Shown here piece after piece: positions 1-9,200 of a DNA stretch of 11,060 bases (within the stretch, counting starts at the first letter, position 1; every line of letters starts with the position of its first letter). Under the pieces are notes generated by a model. That model had not been told where the DNA came from, ran no database searches, and saw only the letters and a program-made list of their open reading frames with translations. The DNA comes from Elusimicrobiota bacterium (GTDB lineage Bacteria > CG03 > SLGR01 > JAGXOG01), in assembly GCA_027858455.1 (NCBI GenBank), contig JAQICQ010000087.1:1-11060 (forward strand). Direction: 5' to 3'. The translations under genes were made by a program, and so were the position numbers.

Positions 1-234
1 TTTAAACATAATACCATCACCATCAGCGACAGTCCAACTATGCACACCGGACTCGCCTGTAGTCAAAGTATAATCCCCGGGTAAAACTGCCGCGCCGTCA
101 TCACTTGTAAAATGAACCTGCTCTCTATAGGCAGAAGCTACGGCAACATTATTTTCATCCCAGGCAGTTCCTGTTATATCATAACTTACTCCCGCTACCG
201 GGTCTCCGGCGGCAGAGATAGACATCTTAAAAAC
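1..234 (-). repeat. Partial type B module (B7), cut by the window edge
   Basis: Residues 3146-3223. It begins VFKMSISAAGDPVAG and contains VHFTSDDGAAVLPGDYTLTTGESGVHSW, split by the normal type B spacing into the V-x-F-x-S strand and the D-Y-T-x-x-x-G-x-x-G-V-H strand. It follows A17 just as B1 follows A10, with the junctions alike (FRFVAPADTFKVE in B1, FSFTARPTVFKMS in B7). More type B modules probably continue beyond base 1. Confidence 0.75.
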
Positions 235-3200
235 TGTGGGACGCGCGGTAAAACTAAACGATTTCTGATTATAAGCGGCTGTACCTTCTTCGGCGTTAGC
301 GCCGTCAACAGCATGTACCGTTACTATATAACTCTCACCTGCTTCCCAGCAATTAGTGGGTATATTTACAGAAAATGTCCAGTAGCTTGATGCGGCGCCT
401 ATATTTTGATCGTTGAAGTATGCGCTGCCTCCGGTCTCTGTCCAGGTTGACACCGAATCATTCCAGTGATAATCTCCAGCTCCCACTCTTTCTATATCCA
501 CTCTTATTTTATTAACAATAAAATTATCCGAAGAAGTACCTTTAATATCCGGCAGATTATCATAGCTCCATCCTTCGGCCGGAAGAGTCACAGTGGTCTT
601 GGGCGCTTCAAAATCCGCGCTGAATGATACAGTAGCAAAACTTGTTTCATAATTGCCCGCCCTATCCAATCCACGGCTGTTAGCCGTATAGTTCTCTCCC
701 GAACTCCATGTAGGCCCTGTAAGCCACCATGCGGTAGCATCAGCAGAAAGAGTAGCTCCGACCCAGGCATTCGTTGCAGAAATAAGTTCCCATGAGTTTC
801 CGTCCCAATAATTTGAGTTGGAATCTTGTTTAACTCTTGTATAGAGATTCTCTAATATTCCCGCGGAAGTATCGCTTCCTGTCCCTTCAAGTTGACCCGA
901 AGATGAGATATAGCCATTGTCTGCCGGATATATTACGGCGCTTTGTGGAGCTTCGGTATCATAGACAAATGTAACTGTGGTAAAGACCTGTTCAAAATTG
1001 CCGGCCTCGTCTTTTGCCCTGGAAGTTACCCCATATGAAGAATTCTCTATCCAGAAAGCCGCAACGATACTATCATATACCCAGGGATTCTGTCCGGGCG
1101 CATATCTGAAAATGGCATCACTCTGCCATCCCGTGTCATTCCAGTATTCACCGGTATCCCTTCTCCATATTTTTACGTAGACCGGGTCTATATCGTTAAG
1201 CTGAATATCATCATCAGAAGTTCCTTCAATTGAAGAAAACTGAGAATTAATATGTTCACCGTCGGTTAATGTGGTTACTTTAGAATCGGGATAATTATCC
1301 TGGGCATCGTCATTATCATATGTGAATGTTATAGTATCCGCATAAGCTATGTAATTGCCGGCTTTATCATATACTCTTATTCTTGCCCTGTAATCTTTTT
1401 GATCGGTCCATGTAGGAGTATCATCACCCACCGAGTATGGATAACCCCATGTCCCCGAAGCGCCGTCCACCTGGTAGGGAGTATATTCAACTGTTCTCCA
1501 GTTATCGTTTTCACCTACAACCCATCCGTCATTCCCGGCACCCGGTCCTCCGTCCCAGGTATATCCCGAAGTATTAAAAATATTTATCTTTACAGAATCT
1601 ATTTCTCTGTCCGGCTTTATAGTATTTAAATCCGCCGCCGTGCCGTTAATAGAATTCACGGTTTTAAGTATATCGCCGTCAACGGGAGAAACTATCTTTG
1701 CTGACGGCTCCTGGATATCATAGTAAAAATGGCAATCTTCATTAGTGTCTCCCGTGATATCTCCGACTGCAACGGTAGTAACATTTCCCGCATCGTCGGT
1801 TGCTTTTACCCACAACATATATTCGTCCCCATCTTCCCAGTTAGCCGTAGATGTATCAAGAGACCAGTTTGCTCCTCCCGGACATTCATTCCAATCCTGA
1901 GTTCCCTGCCAGTCTCCCCCGTTATTTCCGTCTCTGTCCCAGTAAACCCCGTCAGTTACGTTCTTTACTACTGCCTCTACTTTTGTTATTGCCGAGACAC
2001 CATTGTAATCTCCGGCGTCTCCGGTAATGGAATTAAGCGCGCTTTGATAGCTCTCGTTAACGGGCGCTGATACCGTTGCCGTAGGATTGCTGGTATCATA
2101 AGTAAATTTGGTATTCGCGGCAATTTGGTCATTATTCGCCGGATTAGACAGATCATACGCTATCGCATCTATATTATATTCCGTCCCGTCTTTCCAGTTT
2201 ACCACCCCATCCGTATCATAGCTCCAGCTACCCACTGTCGGGTATCTGTCCACCCATGCATCATTTGTCGTCCACGACGATCCTGTCCAATTATAACTCC
2301 CCGAAGATATTTGAAGCGCTACATAGTCCACATCCGCGGAGTTCGTCCCCGGATCGTTACAACCCCCGGTTATATTCGGCGCCGCGCTTAACCTATCATC
2401 CCAACCCGGCTCACTTATAGATGTAGTGGGATCCGCTTTATCTACGGTAAAGGTCAAACTTCCCAAAACTGTCTGCGTTCCGTACAGATTGTCAAACGAC
2501 CGGCTCTGGATTGTATATTGATAATCATCCTGCCAGTCCGTTACCGTGTTATCATCGTTCGCCCAATTTGCCGTATATACGTCCGCAGTACTTAAAACCG
2601 TAAGCCAGGATGTAGATGTTACTGTCCAATTCACTCCGTTCCACCAGTTTCCGTTTAATCTCTCCACGTTTATCTGGGCCCCTGTAAGCGTCGCCGAGGT
2701 ATGCTGGACAGCCGCCGTCCCCTCTATCAGGGAAACATTCGACCAGTACGTAATTGACGGATTAGGCTGAGTCATATCCGAGAATGGTTTATCAACGATT
2801 CTTATATCCTGCTGAAAACCTTCTATGCCTCCATCGTAAGCTCTGATATCGGCAAGCCCGGTAGAATTAAATACTACATAGGTAGATGCAGTCAAGTTAA
2901 AAGTATGGTCTCCTTCGTCATCACCGGCGCCTTCGGTAGTAAACTTATAATTAGTCGGAGCAAACGTATAGTCCTGCAATCCCGAGGCGTCAAAATATAC
3001 AGTGCCTGAATAATCGGTTTTAGTATTGCCGAATGTATCTACCGCCTCAACGGTAAATCCCGATTTATAATCAACCGACCGGGGAGAAGCGACGCCGCTT
3101 ACATTAAATCCCGCAAGGGCGGCGGCATTTACCGTTATCTGGGCTGACGGTTTCGTCCCGGTTATTGAAGGAGTAGAAATATCGGTTGCCGTAAAACTCT

Positions 3201-6200
3201 GATTCCCGGTTATTTTGAACTCAACTCCATTTGCTCCGGAAAACACTTTTACTCCGGCTTCCGCATCGCCGAAATACCATTGCGTTGGAATTATTACCAC
3301 ATTGGGGTCAGTACTTGACGAAAATGCAGCAGTGCCTCTGTAAACCGTAGAAATGTTTCCATAGGGGTCTTTTGCCACTATTCTGAAATTCTCCTGAACT
3401 CCTGCTACAACTTCAACTGATGCATCCTTATTGGTTAAATTCACTACATAGACATCAAGCGATGAAGCATAAGCAGAAACTACTGTTATATTTGTCTGGC
3501 TTCCACTTATTGAAGGTGCAGCAATATCTTCCACAGTCACTGAATGTCCGCTGCCGGACGGTGCTTCTAATATTACCTGACCGGCATAAGTGTGAATTCC
3601 ATCATATGTAGCAAGGAAGTCATCCGGGTTGATTGTAAATGCATCATCAATCAAGGAAGAACTAAAAGATAGACCGCTATCCGCTGCATAATTAAGGTTT
3701 CTGTTGCCGTATGCGTCTATTGCTTCAACCGTTATATCGTTTGACTGCCCGGCGGTAACTGCTGTATTCATCGTTACTGTTAAATCCGTAACGCTGTCGG
3801 CAACTACGCCAATTTGCGTCTGAGAGCCCCATCTAGTGCTCACCGTATCTTCCGCCTTTACAGACTGTATCCCCGAAGTCCTTAAAACACAGGTCGCGTT
3901 AAATACCTGATACGCTTCATCTCCGGCGATAAAATCATGATATGTCGGCAATGACGCATTTCCGAATGTGGCCTGAGTGTCAGTTGAAGTAAATTTCACG
4001 GTTCCCGTATAAAGATTCGTTCCCGACGAACATCTGTTGCCATAAACGTCAACCGCCTCAACCGTAACGGTCGCTTTGCTCCCGCCGAATCCCGCTGTCC
4101 AGGGGCCCGTATCCATTGCAACCGTGAATGAATCATACAAAGCCGGTTTGCAGACAATACCGGCATAATCCGATTCCGTTCCGCTTTCCGCTATATCCCA
4201 AACTCTCAAATACCACGTCCCCGACGGATTGCCGGCTCCGATATTAGCCGTCTTAAAACACATCGTTGAAGTAAATTCGCGGACACCTTCATCATTGCCC
4301 GTTCCCGAAGTAAATGTATAATCGCCAGGAAATGTCGCCTCAGAATCATCAGAAGTAAAACTTACTGTTCCCGCGTAGTCATCCTTTATATTACCTATTC
4401 CTCCCGCGCCGTCGCCGAAATCATCTCTTGCCTCAATCGTTAAAGTATTTTTATCGCCCGCAGCAACCTCTTTCCATGTCTCCTGAAAAGAAAAATGGTC
4501 TATGTCCGCCGACCTGACATTCACATAACATCTTGTTTCTATTGATGTAGCGTAAGTTGTGTCGTCATAAATTCTCAAATAAATATCTCCGTCTGCCGTC
4601 GGATAGGGGCCTGTATTTGTAGAATAAAATTTTGTCGCCTCGCTTGAAACAGCCGCGGAGAAATTATGAACACCGTTATCACCGGCGTCAAAAGTATAAT
4701 TATCCGGCTCTTTTCCGGCAGTACTCGCGGGGCCTAAAATCTCAAATTTCAACAGACCTTTATAACCCGCCGCCGTCACTCCCTCAGCCCCGTTGAAAGC
4801 CGTAACTTGAATACCGAGCGCAACCCCGGCGGTGACGGTAGATAATGTAACATCCGATAAATCCGTTTCCACCTTGAATGTGTCCGCGGGCGCGACAAAC
4901 CTGAACTCATTTTCATTCACGCCAGTCACAATATTAGTTTCGTTGTTGCCCGCCTTATCAATTCCGTAAGAAGTAACGGTATAATATTTTTCATTTTCCC
5001 AGGCGTTTGTCGGATAATTTATTGTGTAAGACCAATCCGGCCAGGCGGTGTCTTCTACAGCGTCAAGCCAGTAAGGATTCGTTACAATCCATGTTGAGCC
5101 GTCCCAGCAATAGCTATCGACGTTTCTTTTTATCATTACTTTAACTTTGTCAATTTCATTTTCATCGGAGACAATACCCGTTATTTTCGCCATAGCGTCA
5201 TAATCGGATCCGTCTGCCGGCTTTGTGACGGTTGACTTCGGCGCGGTAAAATCCCCTATAAATGAAACGGTTGAATAAATGATCTGCCAGTTTTGGGCTT
5301 TGTCCTTGCACTTCGCATAGGCCTCATAATCAGTGGTTTCCCACGAAGGCCCGCCCGTCAGATACCATGATGTGGCGCCGGGCGAAAGCCATGTTTCGGA
5401 GTTCCACACTTCTGTTGCCGTCCACGATGAATCGCTGACCCTCCAGTATTTGCTGTCCGTTCTTTTTAATTTGACGTAAACATTGCCGGTTTTTCCCGGC
5501 CAGGAGTCCTTTGCCGTGCCTTCTATTTTACCTGACGCGGAAATATAGCCGTTGTTCACGGGATAGGTTATAATTGATGTAGCCACCAGCAAATCATAAA
5601 TAACCGTTGATGTTTCTAAAACATTTTCATAGTTCGTCGCTTCGTCCTTGGCTTTCGGTATGAACTGAAATTTGCGGTTTTCCGTCCAGAAAGAAGAGTC
5701 CGACGGAATGGATCTTGTCCACTTATCCCACACTCCCCCATCCTGTGAAGCATTGAGCCAAACTTCGCCGGTCTGCCATTCTGTACCCGTCCAATAATTT
5801 GTAACTGTTTCCGTAAGGCGTTGGATTATTTTTATATACACCCAGTTTAATTTGACATTATCTGACGCCGTTCCCTTAATCGTATCGGTTGTATAATTGA
5901 CATGGTTGCCGTCCGCAATATATGTTACGACCGAATCCGGAGGCGTGACATCCCAGTAAAAAGTTACGGTGCTGACATCCACCTCTTTATTGGCCGCCTT
6001 ATCCCAGGATTTCGCTATCAGGCGGTACTGGCGGCCTGTCGTAAAACTTGGGAAAGTATCCCCCGCCCCGCCGACATACGACCATGTTCCCGAAGACGCG
6101 GTGCCGCCGTATGCCGAATAAGTGGTAGGCCTGAATTCCGCGTCAGCGGGGGCCGCGCCGCCCGTATCCCACGCTGAACCATTCCAGTAGTTACTTTCAT

Positions 6201-9200
6201 TCTTGTCAAAGATGTGTATTTTCACATAATCAATACGCCCTATGCTGTCAGCCGGATCAAGTTGGCCGTTGAGGTCAAGAGCCGTGCCGGTAATTTCGGT
6301 GAGCGTATCAATATAATCTCCCGGAACCACATTATCTATTTTGCTCTCGGGCTTCAGTCTGTCAAAATAAAAATTAACCGCAACGCCTCCGTCGCCCTGC
6401 TCTTCATTATAAAAACCGTTTTCGTCAAGGGCCTGGTCAACCGCCTTGCTCCGCAGTTCATATAAATTGTTGTTTGTCCAGTATGCGGTTGAGTGAGGCA
6501 TACTATAACTCCATGGAGATTCGGTTTCCCCTCCGACGGAATTCCATACAGGGCTTCCGGAAACCTCCCAAGCGTTTGTCCCCATATTCCACCATTTGCC
6601 CGTGTTTGTATTATTTATATATAAATCTGTCTTTTTTATCAGGCCCGGAGCCGAATCTTCGGCTGTTCCCTGGATGGTAAGCAGTTCGCTTTTGTATGAC
6701 CCGTCAACCGGAGATGTTATGGATGATGTCGGAAGCGCCACATCCCAGTAAACCGACTGGGCTGTACCGGCCGCTTCCTGGTTACCGACTTTATCCATGG
6801 CGCGAGGTGTAATTTTATAAAGCATTTCGTTTATCCAATTCACACCCGAAGAATCATATGTCCAATCAGGAAATTCATAAGAGCAGGCAACATAAGTGGA
6901 TGCCGAAACCCAGGCGCTGGCAAACTCGCTCCAGTAAAGAGGCGTAGCGTCATCCTCTTTTATCTGAATCTGAACCACTCCAACAGCAGTAGAACTTACC
7001 CCAACACCCGTTCCGTCAAGAGCCGTGCCTCTGATTTCGGGAAGGCCGCTGCGGTAACCCTGGGCGGATGTGGGATCCGTTACAGCTGATGAAGGCGCCG
7101 CTTTATCGCATGTAAAGGTTTTAGCCGGAAATGTTGTCTGCTTATTCAGCGCTTTGTCTTCCGCCCTGCTTTCAAATGTATAGTAAACGGCGTCGCTCCA
7201 GACAACGCCCGATGAATCAAAACTCCATGAAGTCGAACCCGAACAAACCTGCCAGAGAGTGTCATCATTTGCTATCCAGTCCGCTGCAATACCCGTAACC
7301 CCGTCACCTTTACTCCAATAATAAGTAGTTGTTCCTTCAGTAAATTTTATCCTTATAGACACACCGCCGATTTCTTTCACTTTACTTAAAGAGTCGTCCG
7401 CCGTCCCCGAAACAAGATCCATCTCATTGTAAAAATCATCGGCGGGCGCAAGTATGGCCGAAGACGGCTCACCTTTATCCATTATAAATGTTGAAGTTTC
7501 ATACACTAACTCATAATTCGGGCCTCCGTAAGCGCTTTCTGTTATATCCCGGCATATACTTATGACATCGTAAGAAACTCCGTCACCAAATTCCGTTGCC
7601 GAAAGAGTCCTGACCCAATCAGCGGTAAGAGTTTCACCCCAGTCGGTTGCGGAAGTTTCTGTCATATTAGCGGCATTCACAGCGTTCCAGTATGGATCAT
7701 TGGCTGTATCCTTAAAACCGGGTATTCCTATATCGTACCAATAACTATCCGACTGCCTGCGTATGGCATACTGTATTCCCCAGTCATTAGCTATATCCAG
7801 GCCGCCGCGGGTATTGTCTGAAGCCGTTCCCTGAATACCCGTGTTTTCCAGCCATTGAGAACCGCGGTATTCCCCGTCAACGGGATCCGTCACCCTGGAA
7901 TCCGGTTTTTCCGGAGAAGCCACATAAAGATCGTAAGTAAAATTCCGCGTTGACCACCCCGTTGAAAAATTCCCCGCCTGGTCCTCCGCTCTTACAATTG
8001 TCTGATAATGCTGGTTCTCATTCCAGGAAGAAGCGGCAATGGAATAATTCCATGAAGTGGAACCCGTCGCAACGCACCAGTATTCGCCTTCTACCCATTG
8101 ATTAACATCCTCGTGCCAGTATTTTGAAACGTTAACCGCATAAATTTTCATGGTAATGCCGCCTGATGTTTCAACGCCATAGCCGTAAGATGAGGAATTA
8201 TCCGAAGATGTGCCCGAAAAATTAAAGGGCTCCGCCGAATAAAGGTTATTAACCGGCACTGTTGAAGTAACCACCGGCGGCTCATCATCAAAGCGAAACC
8301 GAATGCCGGCGCCCACATATTCTATACCACCGTAAGAATTTTTGGCTTTTGACTTAAGCTGGTAAAGAGAATTAGTAGAATCCCATGAGATGGCGGAAGA
8401 ATCATAATTCCATGAAGTCCCCGGCGTAACGCCGAGCCACTCGTCGGCGCCCGGGGTGGTTGTCCACACAGAACCGTCCCAGAACTCATTATCTCCGGCA
8501 AGTATTTTCTCAACTGATACCCAAATATTCTCAATTGTGCCGCCCCGAGCATTAGCCGTTCCTTCTATTGAAGAAACCGAGTTTTTCAAAGAAGAATCCG
8601 CGGGAGAAGTTACAGCCGAGAGAGGATACGAACTTATTGTAATATCTGCTTCATCGTAAAGAGTCTCTATGGAAGAATTTGCTACTCTCGCCTGATAAAC
8701 GCCTATGGGTTTATCATAGGGTATTGTCACATTGCAGGTTATGCTTGATGTCCAAACCGTTTTGTTACTTATGGTAATATCCAGTTGTTCCGTTGAAGAT
8801 TGATAAAACGCGACCACATCTGTCGGTTCAAAATCAGCTCCTATAATGGAGAGCGGCTCATTGCTGCAATTTTGCGCCATTTGAGTCGGACTAATGGAAG
8901 TAATTACAGGTGCTGTAAGAAATTCCAGATTATTTGAACAGGTGACGTAAGCGTTACCCGCGGCATCTCCGTTAGCATTAGTCGTTCCGGCGTCTCCGTT
9001 GCAGGAAAAGCGATGATTTAGACCATCTTTAGAAGAAGCTCCGGCATCATCAAAATATAAAGAAAGCTCCACGACAAGCCTGTCGCCGGTTTGAACGCTT
9101 ATATCCGATGCGGATGTCCCTGTCTTGCTGTTGAACACCGTCTGATTATAGGCCGCTAACTCTTTTGCCGGATCCATATACGTACCTGTCGAAACCTGCA

